Source: Natrinema salaciae (GTDB lineage Archaea > Halobacteriota > Halobacteria > Halobacteriales > Natrialbaceae). Taken from it: a stretch of 64,000 bases of DNA. The notes under the pieces were generated by a model. The model had not been told where the DNA came from, made no database searches, and saw nothing but the letters and a program-made list of their open reading frames with translations. The position numbers and the translations under genes are program-made. Of this stretch, positions 52,682 to 61,491 are shown one piece after another (the stretch's first letter is position 1; each line of letters begins with the position of its first letter). The stretch is from NCBI RefSeq assembly GCF_900110865.1, contig NZ_FOFD01000002.1:1-64000 (forward strand), in the 5' to 3' direction.

Positions 52682-53185
52682 ATGGCATCGAAATCGCTGG
52701 GATCGATGGAATCGACCATGCTCGAGGACCGCGAGACGTCGGCGACGGTGAGCGACCCCGGATCGTTCGACCGCATTCTCGTCGCGATCGACGGCGACAC
52801 CGACGACGACGTCAGCGCGGCCGCCGTCTCGCTGGCCGCCCGTCACGGGGCTCGAGTCGACGCGCTGTCGGTCGTTCGGATGAACGCGTCCGTCGATCAC
52901 TGGGATCTCCGCGTCGAACGACGAGAGGCGAGCGCGGAAGCCGCGCTCGATGCGGTCGGCGACGCCGCCGATCAAACCGACGTGGCGGTCGCGAAGCGGC
53001 TCCGATACGGCGATCCGGCCGAACAGATCGAACTGTACGCGGAGCACAACGATGTCGACCTCATCGTCGTCGGCGAGCCGACGCGAACCGGCATCCGGCG
53101 ATATCTGTCGCCGACGAGCGTCACCGAACGGGTCCACCGCTCGGCCTCGGTTCCCGTGCTCACAGTTCCAGCCGACGACGACTGA
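52682..53185 (+). CDS. Universal stress protein (UspA family)
   Basis: A 167-residue Usp. The domain proper begins RILVAIDGDTDDDVSAAAVSLAARHGARVDALSV at about residue 30 and includes VDLIVVGEPTRTGIRRYLSPTSVTERVHRSASVPVLTV, where the nucleotide loop is degenerate. A ~29-residue polar N-terminal extension is present. A TATA element (CAATTATATGG, 52647-52657) lies about 27 bp upstream of the ATG, supporting this start as leaderless. Confidence 0.88.
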   Translation: MASKSLGSMESTMLEDRETSATVSDPGSFDRILVAIDGDTDDDVSAAAVSLAARHGARVDALSVVRMNASVDHWDLRVERREASAEAALDAVGDAADQTDVAVAKRLRYGDPAEQIELYAEHNDVDLIVVGEPTRTGIRRYLSPTSVTERVHRSASVPVLTVPADDD

Positions 53186-53281
53186 CACCGATCGACGGCC
53201 CGCCCCGCCGACGGACCGGACGGCCGCGATCCCGCCCGCCGGAACCGTAGCTTTATCCATCGCTGCTGACACGATACGGGT

Positions 53282-53743
53282 ATGGAGACGCTTCATCCTC
53301 GAATCAGACTGCTCTGGATCGCGCGCGGGGCGCTCGCGGCGATCGGCCTCGGCGTCGCGCTCGCCGCCATCGACCAGTGGCTGTTCGGCGTGCCGCTGGT
53401 CGCGATCGCCGGAGTCGTCGCGCTCGGACTCTTCCTCGGCGTCGTCTACGCCGTCCGCCTCTATCAGGTCTGGCGGTTCGAGTTGCAAGCCGACGCGCTC
53501 TATCTCGAGCGCGGCGTGGTCACCCTCGTCGAGACCGCGGTTCCATTCGTTCGCGTCCAGCACGTCGACACGCAGTTCGGTCCCGTCGAACGGCTACTCG
53601 GCCTCTCGAGCGTCGTGGTCTACACGGCCGGCTCTCGAAACGCGGACGTTCGGATCCCGGGACTGACGCCGGACCGTGCCCGAAGCCTGCAGGATACGCT
53701 TCGCGAACTGGCCGTGGAGAGCGAGGCCGAGGATGCCGTCTGA
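53282..53743 (+). CDS. PH-domain (bPH2, YdbS-like) membrane protein, operon 1
   Basis: A 153-residue protein with two membrane helices (about 12-32 and 38-60) and a bacterial PH-like domain: VWRFELQADALYLERGVVTLVETAVPFVRVQHVDTQFGPVERLLGLSSVVVYTAG. It overlaps the larger PH-domain gene by 11 bp. YdbS/YdbT-type pairs form membrane complexes in bacteria and some affect antimicrobial resistance; the archaeal role is unknown. A closely similar protein is encoded at 63257-63745. Confidence 0.88.
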   Translation: METLHPRIRLLWIARGALAAIGLGVALAAIDQWLFGVPLVAIAGVVALGLFLGVVYAVRLYQVWRFELQADALYLERGVVTLVETAVPFVRVQHVDTQFGPVERLLGLSSVVVYTAGSRNADVRIPGLTPDRARSLQDTLRELAVESEAEDAV

Positions 53744-55358
53744 CGCGAACCGACTGCATCCGCTCAGTGCGGTGTCGCTGGCCCTCCAGCGGGGCATCAC
53801 CGGATTTTCCGTTCCGTTTTTCCTCGCGGCCGTTGCGGGCATCGTCGGCATGGATGTCGACCGCACCGTCGACGTCCTGTTCGTGCTGTCCCCGATCGGG
53901 TTCGTCGTCGGCGTCGGCTACGGGCTCGCGTACTACTACCGGTTCACCTACGAGGTCACGTCGGACACGTTCGACGTGACCTCGGGCGTGGTCTCTCGAC
54001 GCTCCCGCGAGATCCCCTACCGCCGCATCCAGAACGTCGACGTCGCACAGGGCGTCGTCCAGCGCGTGCTCGGACTCGCCGTCGTCTCCATCGAGACCGC
54101 CGGCGGGGGCGACACCGAGGCGACGCTGAACTACGTTAGCGAGAACGAAGCTGAGCGGCTTCGATCGGAGATCCGCCGATTGACGGCGAAAACTGACGAC
54201 GAAGGGGCCACCGACGAACGAACGGCTCGGACGAGTCCGGCCGATTCGACCGCCGGCATCGACGAGACCACGCGACGGGAACGGGCTCGAGACGAGGGGA
54301 GGCCGATCCGCCTGTTCGAACTCGAGTTCCGCGAGCTCCTCGTTTACGCCCTGACTTCGTTTCGGTGGGGCGCGGCGGTGTTCCCGATCGCGCTGCTGTT
54401 CTTCGTGGGGGGTGCCGACTCCGGTTCGGGACCGGTGCCCGAATTTCTCCTGTTGGCCGCCGAGCCCTTCGGCGGGCCGGAGGGGGTCGAGGGTGCTGCC
54501 CTCGGCCAGCTACTCGTCCTGACAGCGATCACTGCGCTCCAGTGGACGGCCGCTACGTACGTCGCGAGCGCGATCTACACCGTCGCGAACTACTACGGGT
54601 TCCGACTCGGGCGAGCGGGAGACGACTTCGTCTACGAGCGCGGGCTGATCCAGCGCTACAGCGGCTCGATCCCCGCCGAGAAGGTCCAGTCGGTCTCCGT
54701 CACCGAGAACCCGCTCCAGCGGCTGGTCGGCTACGCCGGCCTCTGGGTCGAAACGGCGGGCTACGGACCCGATAGCAGTAGCGGCAGCCAGTCGGCCGTC
54801 CCGCTGGCCGACACCGATCGCGTCTACCGATTCGCCGAGAACTTGACCGGCGTCGAGACGCCCGAATTCCGGCGGGCACCGCGGTTGGCTCGCCGGCGAT
54901 ATCTCGCCCGCTACGCCATCGTCGCGGCCGCCGTCGTGGGTATCGCGTTCGGGCTCGCGCAGGTTTCGACCGTCGACCGCTGGTATCTCACGGCCGTCGT
55001 CTTCGTCGCGGTGCCACCCGCCGCTCACCTGAAATACGTCAACCTCGGCTACTTCGTCGGCGAGGACCACCTCGTGATCCGAAGCGGGTTCTGGAAGCGC
55101 CGAACGACCGTGATCCCGTACTACCGGATACAGACGGTCTCGACGCGCCGATCGATCTTCCAGCGCCGGCTCGGGCTCGCGTCGCTGGCCGTCGACACCG
55201 CCAGCTCACGGACGTTCGCCTGGGGGACACCGACGATTTACGACGTCGACCTCGAGACGGCTCGCGAGATCCACGGCACGGGCCGGAAACGGCTCCAATC
55301 GACACTGCGCGAGCGCGCTCGAGCGGACGATATCGGCCTTTCGGTGGATTTTACCTGA
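53733..55358 (+). CDS. Large PH-domain (YdbT-like) membrane protein, operon 1
   Basis: A 541-residue protein with three bPH2 domains interleaved with membrane helices: the first around 75-135 (FDVTSGVVSRRSREIPYRRIQNVDVAQ), the second around 315-375 (FVYERGLIQRYSGSIPAEKVQSVSVTE) and the third near the C-terminus (SGFWKRRTTVIPYYRIQTVSTRR). An acidic linker follows the first PH domain. Its last 16 codons lie in the 61-bp repeat copied again before fumC. The start at 53733 overlaps the upstream gene. Confidence 0.88.
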   Translation: MPSDANRLHPLSAVSLALQRGITGFSVPFFLAAVAGIVGMDVDRTVDVLFVLSPIGFVVGVGYGLAYYYRFTYEVTSDTFDVTSGVVSRRSREIPYRRIQNVDVAQGVVQRVLGLAVVSIETAGGGDTEATLNYVSENEAERLRSEIRRLTAKTDDEGATDERTARTSPADSTAGIDETTRRERARDEGRPIRLFELEFRELLVYALTSFRWGAAVFPIALLFFVGGADSGSGPVPEFLLLAAEPFGGPEGVEGAALGQLLVLTAITALQWTAATYVASAIYTVANYYGFRLGRAGDDFVYERGLIQRYSGSIPAEKVQSVSVTENPLQRLVGYAGLWVETAGYGPDSSSGSQSAVPLADTDRVYRFAENLTGVETPEFRRAPRLARRRYLARYAIVAAAVVGIAFGLAQVSTVDRWYLTAVVFVAVPPAAHLKYVNLGYFVGEDHLVIRSGFWKRRTTVIPYYRIQTVSTRRSIFQRRLGLASLAVDTASSRTFAWGTPTIYDVDLETAREIHGTGRKRLQSTLRERARADDIGLSVDFT

Positions 55359-55370
55359 TCGGTCTCGACG
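55310..55370 (+). repeat. Direct repeat copy A (end of PH gene)
   Basis: Its first 49 bp (55310-55358) are identical to 56728-56776 and the next 12 bp have two mismatches. Copy A spans the last 16 codons and the stop codon of the PH gene. Together with copy B it brackets the inverted Na/Pi-symporter-like gene. Confidence 0.95.
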
Positions 55371-55417
55371 CCGTCCGGGTTGTCGATAACGCTGCCTTCC
55401 GCCCCTCTCCTCGGCCC

Positions 55418-55440
55418 AACTCGTCCGTTCCGGACGAGTT
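55418..55440. terminator. Perfect 10-bp stem-loop after the PH operon
   Basis: AACTCGTCCG and CGGACGAGTT pair perfectly around a 3-nt loop (TTC). It lies between the convergent PH gene and the symporter-like gene, 60 bp after the former's stop and 43 bp before the latter's stop, so it could end transcription from both sides or protect 3' ends. There is no T tract immediately after it. It sits inside the segment bracketed by the 61-bp repeats. Confidence 0.5.
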
Positions 55441-55482
55441 CTCACCCGCCCAATCACTGACGATGGACTGCAGGGCCAGGGG

Positions 55483-56583
55483 TCAAGGGAACACGATGAG
55501 CAATAGCGGAACGAGCAGTAGCGAGAGGAGAACGCCGACGAAGTAGCCCGTGTTGTCGATGATTCGATTCTGGGCTCTGTCGATGAGCCTACCGTATGGC
55601 GCGTAGAACGCGAGCACGACCACCGACATGCCGGAGCCGATGGCCACCAGAACGAGGACGATCCGAATCCCGACGAACGTGTTCAATGCGACCGCGACGA
55701 CGAGCGTATCGATCAACGTCCCGATGTTCGCGCCCAGCACGAACGGCATGATCTCGCTTCGTTTGATATGTCCGCGGTTGTAGAGCGGAACGATCACGCC
55801 AAGCGAAAACGCGACGCTCGTCGTAACCCCCGTGACGACGAGCCCGAGTCCGAACGACACCCACTTGTCCTGTAACCTCGAGACGTAGCGCCGACGCAGC
55901 CGCTGTTTATCGATGCCATCGAGTATGCGATCGAACAACTGGAGGCTCAGGAGAATACAGCCGATCGCCAAGAGAAACGCGACGCCACCTCCGACGACGT
56001 CGATGAGTCCGTCGGTGACAATCGACAGCACGTCCGGGAGCGAGACCTCGAGGTCGGAAAGTGCCTGACTGCGTCTCTTCTCCGTCCGAATCGCTGGCAT
56101 CGCGGCGTATCCCAGTACCATCGCGGGCAGGTAGATCGAGTGGGTGAGCAGGAAGGTGAGGAGCCCGAGGCTCATCGACTCGCGGAGCGATTCGACCTCC
56201 TCGTTCAGGTAATCGAACGCCCCGATAAAGACGACGACGGCCCCACCGCCGAGCCGGGAGCCGACGATCATCAAGAACAGTTGCGACGGGAGAACGAGTC
56301 CCGAGTTGAACAGGGACAGCGAGAGGGCGGCGACGATCGACCCGTTGGCTAACACGTACGAGGCGATCCAACTGAGGCCGAGTGCCGATCCGTCGTCGAC
56401 GATAATCCGACTCAATATACCCCTGAGCGACGGTGTGAGCGCATCCGTTGCAGACCCCAATAACCGTATCGCGAAGAGGAACAGGACGACCGTCGCGACG
56501 ACCTGTACCGCGACCACCAGAGACGAGTCGTCGCGCAGCCATCCCGTACTGGTCTCCCGACTGATGTCCTCCACCCAGCACAC
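55483..56583 (-). CDS. Na+/phosphate symporter-like membrane protein
   Basis: A 366-residue protein with about eight to nine helices, related to Na/Pi-cotransporter repeats (LFLFAIRLLGSATDAL, ILSRIIVDDGSALGLSWIASYVLANGSIVAALSLSLFNSG, and the second half FGLGLVVTGVTTSVAFSLGVIVPLYNRGHIKRSEIMPFVLGANIGT). The second repeat keeps the GANIGT block, but the QSSS motifs that bind sodium and phosphate are altered (SLSL and TTSVAFS). Substrate or activity may therefore differ. GTG start at 56583. It is transcribed against its neighbours and is bracketed by the 61-bp direct repeats. Confidence 0.75.
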   Translation of the reverse strand: MCWVEDISRETSTGWLRDDSSLVVAVQVVATVVLFLFAIRLLGSATDALTPSLRGILSRIIVDDGSALGLSWIASYVLANGSIVAALSLSLFNSGLVLPSQLFLMIVGSRLGGGAVVVFIGAFDYLNEEVESLRESMSLGLLTFLLTHSIYLPAMVLGYAAMPAIRTEKRRSQALSDLEVSLPDVLSIVTDGLIDVVGGGVAFLLAIGCILLSLQLFDRILDGIDKQRLRRRYVSRLQDKWVSFGLGLVVTGVTTSVAFSLGVIVPLYNRGHIKRSEIMPFVLGANIGTLIDTLVVAVALNTFVGIRIVLVLVAIGSGMSVVVLAFYAPYGRLIDRAQNRIIDNTGYFVGVLLSLLLVPLLLIVFP

Positions 56584-56727
56584 GTTACATGCGAGGCCGG
56601 GTAAAGTATTGTTCAGGTCTTGACGAAAAACGGGATATCGAACGTCTCGTTTCCGCGTTCACAGATTCGATCGCGAAACGAGCGGGTCCGCTCGTCGCCG
56701 AGACCACCAGCCCCGTTCGGCCTCGAA

Positions 56728-56788
56728 CGAGCGCGCTCGAGCGGACGATATCGGCCTTTCGGTGGATTTTACCTGACCGGTCCCGACG
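56728..56788 (+). repeat. Direct repeat copy B (fumC promoter)
   Basis: The 61-bp partner of 55310-55370. In this copy the repeat is non-coding and ends 9 bp before the fumC start codon. It contains GGATTTTACC at 56764-56773, a TATA-like element about 28 bp upstream of the fumC ATG, so the fumC promoter lies in the repeat. Confidence 0.95.
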
Positions 56789-56796
56789 CTCCGCGT

Positions 56797-58209
56797 ATGG
56801 CAGACGACGACTACCGAATCGAGGAGGACAGCCTCGGCGAGATGCAGGTACCAGCGGACGCCTACTGGGGTGCCCAGACCCAGCGCGCCATCCAGAACTT
56901 CCCCATCTCGGGGATCACGTTCAGCCGCCGGTTCGTCCGCGGACTCGGCGTCGTCAAGAAGGCCGCCGCGCAGGCCAATCGCGACCTCGAACTCGTCGAC
57001 GAGGACGTCGCCGAGGCGATCATCGAAGCCGCCGACGAGGTCATCGCTGGCGAACACGACGACCAGTTCCCGGTCGACGTCTTCCAGACCGGCTCCGGGA
57101 CGTCCTCGAACATGAACGCCAACGAGGTCATCGCCAACCGCGCCGCCGAGATCATGGGCTCGGAGATCGGCGACCGCGTCGTCCACCCCAACGACCACGT
57201 CAACTACGGCCAGTCGTCCAACGACGTCGTCCCGACCGCGATGCACGTCGCCTCCCTCGAGGCCGTCGAGAAGGACGTCATCCCGGCGCTGGACACGCTC
57301 CGCGAGGCGCTCGAGGAGAAAGAGGAGGAGTTCGACGACGTCGTCAAGACCGGCCGCACGCACCTGCAGGATGCGACGCCGGTCACGCTGGGCCAGGAGT
57401 TCAGCGGCTACCGGACGCAGGTCGAGAAGGGACTGGCCCGCGTCGACCGGATCCGTGACCACCTCGGCGAACTCGCGCTCGGCGGCACCGCGACCGGGAC
57501 GGGGCTGAACACCCACGAGGAGTTCCCCGGCCGCGCGGCCGAATACATCACGAAGGAGACCGGCGTCCAGTTCCGCGAGGCCGACAACCACTTCGAGGCC
57601 CAGGCCGCCCACGACGCGATGTCCGAAGCACACGGGGCGCTCCGAACCGTCGCCGGCTCGCTGAACAAGATCGCCAACGACCTCCGACTGCTGGCCTCCG
57701 GCCCGCGCAACGGGCTCGGCGAGATCGAACAGCCCGAGAACCAGCCCGGCTCCTCGATCATGCCCGGCAAGATCAACCCCGTCGTCGCCGAGGCCGTCAA
57801 TCAGGTCCACAAACAGGTCGTCGGCAACGACGCCGCCGTCTCCGCCGGCGCAGCGGAGGGCCAGATCGACCTCAACCTCTACAAGCCCGTGCTGGCCCAC
57901 AATTTCCTCGAGTCCGCGGAACTCATCTCGAACGCGAGTCAGGTCTTCGGTGATCGGTTCGTCCGGAAACTCGAGGCCAACGAAGAGTACTGCGAAGAGC
58001 GCGTCGAGCAGTCGATGGCGATGGCCACCTCGCTGAACGTCCACATCGGCTACGACAAGGCCAGCGAGGTCGCCAAGACCGCGCTCAAGGAGGACAAGAC
58101 CGTTCGCGAAGTCGTCCTCGAGAAGGGCTACTTGGACGAGGAGGAGGCCGACGAGGTGCTCGATCCCCGGAAGATGACCGAGCGCGGCATCCTCGGCCAG
58201 GACGACTGA
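56797..58209 (+). CDS. fumC: Class II fumarate hydratase
   Basis: A 470-residue TCA-cycle enzyme that reversibly hydrates fumarate to malate. Family blocks are EEDSLGEMQVPADAYWGAQTQRAIQNFPIS at the start, GSGTSSNMNANEVIANRA near residue 103, KTGRTHLQDATPVTLGQEF near 185 and the signature GSSIMPGKINPV near 318. Normal length. A TATA-like element inside repeat copy B gives a leaderless transcript from the ATG at 56797. Confidence 0.97.
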   Translation: MADDDYRIEEDSLGEMQVPADAYWGAQTQRAIQNFPISGITFSRRFVRGLGVVKKAAAQANRDLELVDEDVAEAIIEAADEVIAGEHDDQFPVDVFQTGSGTSSNMNANEVIANRAAEIMGSEIGDRVVHPNDHVNYGQSSNDVVPTAMHVASLEAVEKDVIPALDTLREALEEKEEEFDDVVKTGRTHLQDATPVTLGQEFSGYRTQVEKGLARVDRIRDHLGELALGGTATGTGLNTHEEFPGRAAEYITKETGVQFREADNHFEAQAAHDAMSEAHGALRTVAGSLNKIANDLRLLASGPRNGLGEIEQPENQPGSSIMPGKINPVVAEAVNQVHKQVVGNDAAVSAGAAEGQIDLNLYKPVLAHNFLESAELISNASQVFGDRFVRKLEANEEYCEERVEQSMAMATSLNVHIGYDKASEVAKTALKEDKTVREVVLEKGYLDEEEADEVLDPRKMTERGILGQDD

Positions 58210-58284
58210 GACGGCGTCGGCGAGCGCTACGATTTTCTGTAACGTACTAGTCACTTATCGGCGGCGGTCCCCGACTCGGTGTCG

Positions 58285-59556
58285 ATGCCGCACGAAACCG
58301 ATGCGGAGACCGATCACTCGTGGCAACCGATAACAACCCCGTTCGACGCCGATCTGTACGACGTCGTTCGGACGGACGACGGTCCGTTTGCCGTCGGCGG
58401 CGGTGGAACGATCGTCGCGAACCGCGGCCAGGGCTGGGAACCCGTGGTCGAGTCCGGACCAGCGGGGCAGAACCGGACACTCCGATCGATCGCGACGATC
58501 GACAACGGCGCGCGGGTATGGGTCGCCGGTGCGTCCGGCGCAATCGGCGCGTACGACTTGATTCGAGACCGAATCTACGACTTCTCGTACGCGAATGACA
58601 TCTCCGGCTCGTGGCAGTCGATCGCCATCTTCGGAACCGCCGGCAGCGAGACGGTGTTCGTCTCCAACGCGTCCGGGACCATTCTCTCGGGTACTCTCTC
58701 GGGGCTCGAGGTGACCGGTTGGTCGCCGTCGAAACCCGGTTCGGGTGCGGCGATTCCCGCGCTCGCCGCGGCCGCCGACGGCGTGGTCTACGCCGTCGAC
58801 ACGGGGGGGAACGTCTACGAGAAGCGACCGGGAGAGTGGACCGCCATCGGTATCGCAGACGTCCAAGCTACGCCAACCGACGTGACGGTCGGCCCGCGGA
58901 AGGACGTCTACGTCGCCGCAGACGATGGGATGATCTATCGCTACGATCCAGCCACCGAACGCTGGAAACCGATCGAAACCCCGGCCGCCGGACTCCGCGC
59001 CGTCGACTGCTCCGACGACCACCTCGTGGCGGTCTCGGAGAGCAACGCCGTCTTCCGGCGACCGCTGGACAGTCGGACTTCCTGGCAGCGAGAACCCACA
59101 CCGACCGGGAACGACCTGCTCGCCGTCGCAACGGGGTATCCCGACATCGCCGTGGGAAAGGCCGGCACTGTTATCGAACGACCGCCTCGAACCCCGCCGG
59201 CGGAAGACCGCCCGTCGGAGACGCCACCAGCGGGGAACGCGTCGCGAGCCGGTCCCTGCGATCGACTCGAGAGCGAACTACTCGGCCGCCTCGACCGAAC
59301 GGAGTTGGAGTCCCTGCTGCGCCACGCAGACTGCGAGTCGCCGCTGCTCGAGCACCTCGGACTACTCGAGAGCGACGAGGCCGAATCCGTACTGGGAGGC
59401 CGTCTCGAGCGAGCGCCGCTCGCCGTTCTCCCGGTCAGAGAGGGCGTCGTGAGGGGCGACGAACGGAAGGGAAGCCACCGCCGCTCCTCGTGTGATTGTG
59501 CCGAAACCGAGTCGAAACTCGAGGACGTCCTCGTCGAGCGGCTGCTGTGCGAATGA
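58285..59556 (+). CDS. Beta-propeller protein with Cys-containing C-terminal tail
   Basis: A 423-residue cytoplasmic-looking protein (no signal peptide). About residues 12-300 carry propeller-like repeats of the type PFAVGGGGTIVANRGQGWEPV, ARVWVAGASGAIGAYDL, VVYAVDTGGNVYEKRPGEW and DVYVAADDGMIYRYDPATERW. The C-terminal ~100 residues differ: leucine-rich helices (CDRLESELLGRLDRTELESLL) with scattered Cys, ending in SCDCAETESKLEDVLVERLLCE. Function unknown. The ATG at 58285 is preferred to a GTG six bases earlier. Confidence 0.72.
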   Translation: MPHETDAETDHSWQPITTPFDADLYDVVRTDDGPFAVGGGGTIVANRGQGWEPVVESGPAGQNRTLRSIATIDNGARVWVAGASGAIGAYDLIRDRIYDFSYANDISGSWQSIAIFGTAGSETVFVSNASGTILSGTLSGLEVTGWSPSKPGSGAAIPALAAAADGVVYAVDTGGNVYEKRPGEWTAIGIADVQATPTDVTVGPRKDVYVAADDGMIYRYDPATERWKPIETPAAGLRAVDCSDDHLVAVSESNAVFRRPLDSRTSWQREPTPTGNDLLAVATGYPDIAVGKAGTVIERPPRTPPAEDRPSETPPAGNASRAGPCDRLESELLGRLDRTELESLLRHADCESPLLEHLGLLESDEAESVLGGRLERAPLAVLPVREGVVRGDERKGSHRRSSCDCAETESKLEDVLVERLLCE

Positions 59557-59607
59557 CCCCGTCCACTGTCGTCGCGGGTGTCGACCGTCTGCTGAACTTC
59601 CGGCTCG

Positions 59608-60039
59608 TCAGGGTCGTGCGATCAGCACGGACGCGTCGACCGTGCGCACGACGCGATCGGTCGTGCTCCCGAGGAGGTGCGCTTTCAGTCCCGAGCGGCC
59701 GCTCGCGCCCATGACGACGAGGTCGATATCGTGCTCGGCGACGTACACCGCGATCGCCTCGTGGGGATCCCCCTCGCGTGTGCGTCGCTCGTAGTTCACG
59801 CCGGTCGCTTCCGCCCGGCGTTCGGCGTCGTCGAGGGCGGATTCCGCTTCTTCCTCGAGCGTCTCCGTAACCTGCGGCGCGATCATCCCCGACGCACCCG
59901 CGGACATCTCCGTTCCCTCGTCGATAACGTGGAGGAAGTGGACCGTCGCCCCCTCCTCGCCGGCGATCGCGACGGCCTCGTCGACCGCCGCCGCGCTCGA
60001 GTCGCTCCCGTCGGTCGGTACCAGAATATCGTGATACAT
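59608..60039 (-). CDS. Universal stress protein (UspA family)
   Basis: A 143-residue Usp with intact ATP-binding features: MYHDILVPTDGSDSSAAAVDEAVAIAGEEGATVHFLHV and DLVVMGASGRSGLKAHLLGSTTDRVVRTVDASVLIARP, i.e. G2xG9xG(S/T). It is the most canonical of the four Usps in the window. The start at 60039 matches the family; a five-residue upstream extension is ignored. Confidence 0.94.
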   Translation of the reverse strand: MYHDILVPTDGSDSSAAAVDEAVAIAGEEGATVHFLHVIDEGTEMSAGASGMIAPQVTETLEEEAESALDDAERRAEATGVNYERRTREGDPHEAIAVYVAEHDIDLVVMGASGRSGLKAHLLGSTTDRVVRTVDASVLIARP

Positions 60040-60111
60040 GGTTGTTCGTTCCACCGGGATGCGGAAAAGCCGAAAGCGCGCAGTCGCGTGGTTGGTTCGT
60101 GGTCCACCTAC

Positions 60112-61188
60112 TTACCGGTTGGCCGATTCGACCTGTTCCCGATCGAGCGGGTCCTCGATGTCGCCCATAACGGCCTCGAGCAGGTCGGTGACGGTCACCA
60201 ACCCGACGACTTCACCGTTCTCGATCACGAGCGCCAGTTCCTGATTCTCGGCCTGGAACTGGTCGACCGCGTCGCTGACGTCGACGTCGGGGGAGAGCGT
60301 CATCGGCGGTGCCGCCAGTTCGGCGAAGTCGACGTTGCCCTCGGCCAGTTCTTCGCGGTGTCGAACCAAGATCGGCGTGTAGACGATCCCGCGGAAGTCG
60401 GTCGGGTCGGACCCGATCAGCGGATACCGCGTCTGGGGTCGGTCCTCCATCTTCCGGAAGTTCTCCTCAGGATCGTCGGCCGTCGACAGCGCGACGATAT
60501 CCTCGGGGGGGACCATCAGTTCGCTGATGGACTGCTCGCCGATCTGAAAGGCGTTCATCACCTCTTCGCGCCGTTCCTCCGGGAGTTCCCCCTCCTCGAG
60601 CACCGACCCGAGCTTGTTCCGGAGGTCGGCGCGGGACTCGATGACGTCCTCCTCGGTCTCGAGCCACGCGCCGGTCATCTCGACCCCGAAGAGCTTGAGG
60701 GTCAGTTTCGCGATCCCGTCGCCGAGCGTGATGATCGGCGAGATCACCCAGTGGAACCAGTACAGAGGCGTCGCACCGTACCGACACACCATCCGGGACC
60801 GCTCGACGCCCAGATACGTCGGCGTCTGTTCGCCGTGGGTCAGGTGGACGAGGTTGATGATGAGGAAGGCCAGGATCGCCCCGCTCCCGATCGTCGCCAG
60901 TGCCGTGTTCTCGAAGAACGGCTCGAAGATGGCCGCCAGCGCGGGTTCGGCGACGATCCCGACCGCGATACTCGAGGCAGTGATTCCGACCTGGCACGTC
61001 GTGAGATAGAGTTCGAGGTCGTCAGTCATCTCCCACGCACGCTCGAGTTTCGGGTTGCCACCGACGAACTCCTCCTCGGTAAACTGTCGTGCGCGGGTCA
61101 GCGCGAACTCGATAGCGACGAAGAAGGCATTCGCCAGAATGAGCAAGACGCCTGCGAACAGCCGGCCGCCGATGACGAACGAGTTCAT
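60112..61188 (-). CDS. CNNM/CorC-type membrane protein with CBS domains
   Basis: A 358-residue protein. The CNNM (DUF21) transmembrane domain takes up the first ~190 residues (LILANAFFVAIEFALTRARQ, CQVGITASSIAVGIVAEPAL, HLTHGEQTPTYLGVERS). A CBS-domain pair follows: VMNAFQIGEQSISELMVPPEDIVAL near 225 and ELALVIENGEVVGLVTVTDLLEAVMG near 322. Such proteins export Mg2+ or act in magnesium and cobalt homeostasis. A TATA element (GATTTATAGTT on the minus strand, 61211-61221) just before the ATG suggests leaderless expression. The C-terminal CorC-HlyC domain is absent. Confidence 0.9.
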   Translation of the reverse strand: MNSFVIGGRLFAGVLLILANAFFVAIEFALTRARQFTEEEFVGGNPKLERAWEMTDDLELYLTTCQVGITASSIAVGIVAEPALAAIFEPFFENTALATIGSGAILAFLIINLVHLTHGEQTPTYLGVERSRMVCRYGATPLYWFHWVISPIITLGDGIAKLTLKLFGVEMTGAWLETEEDVIESRADLRNKLGSVLEEGELPEERREEVMNAFQIGEQSISELMVPPEDIVALSTADDPEENFRKMEDRPQTRYPLIGSDPTDFRGIVYTPILVRHREELAEGNVDFAELAAPPMTLSPDVDVSDAVDQFQAENQELALVIENGEVVGLVTVTDLLEAVMGDIEDPLDREQVESANR

Positions 61189-61491
61189 CGCCCGAACGTT
61201 GGCTCGGTAACTATAAATCGGTCGGGGATTCTTGCAGCCGAACGAAATCGACGCAGTGACGGGTGGAATACCAGGACTATGATAGGATCTCGAACGCCGC
61301 GGACGCGGCGAGCGCCGTCGGGTCGACCTACCAGCCGGCGGGATACTCGAACCCGAGTAAACCGCCGATTCGGTCGTTCTTTTTTGCCTGCTCGTCACGC
61401 CCAAATCGGCGCAGTGGAGCCGAATCAAGCCAGAATTCGATGCAATAAAAGAACCCAAGCAGTTTTGGCGGATGCTCGCGTCAGACGAAAT
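61189..61491. other. Divergent promoter region of the CNNM and zinc-finger genes
   Basis: About 300 bp without a supported gene. The left end holds the TATA element of the CNNM gene. Near the right end are AT-richer stretches (CAATAAAAG at about 61443-61451) that may serve the zinc-finger gene. A T-run (CTTTTTTG) occurs at 61379-61386. Nothing else was recognised. Confidence 0.4.

Noticed and set aside
52682-60039. A linked stress-response island based on Usp genes
   Set aside because: The Usp genes are scattered, monocistronic and of different subtypes; haloarchaea have many such paralogues, so their presence does not define an island.
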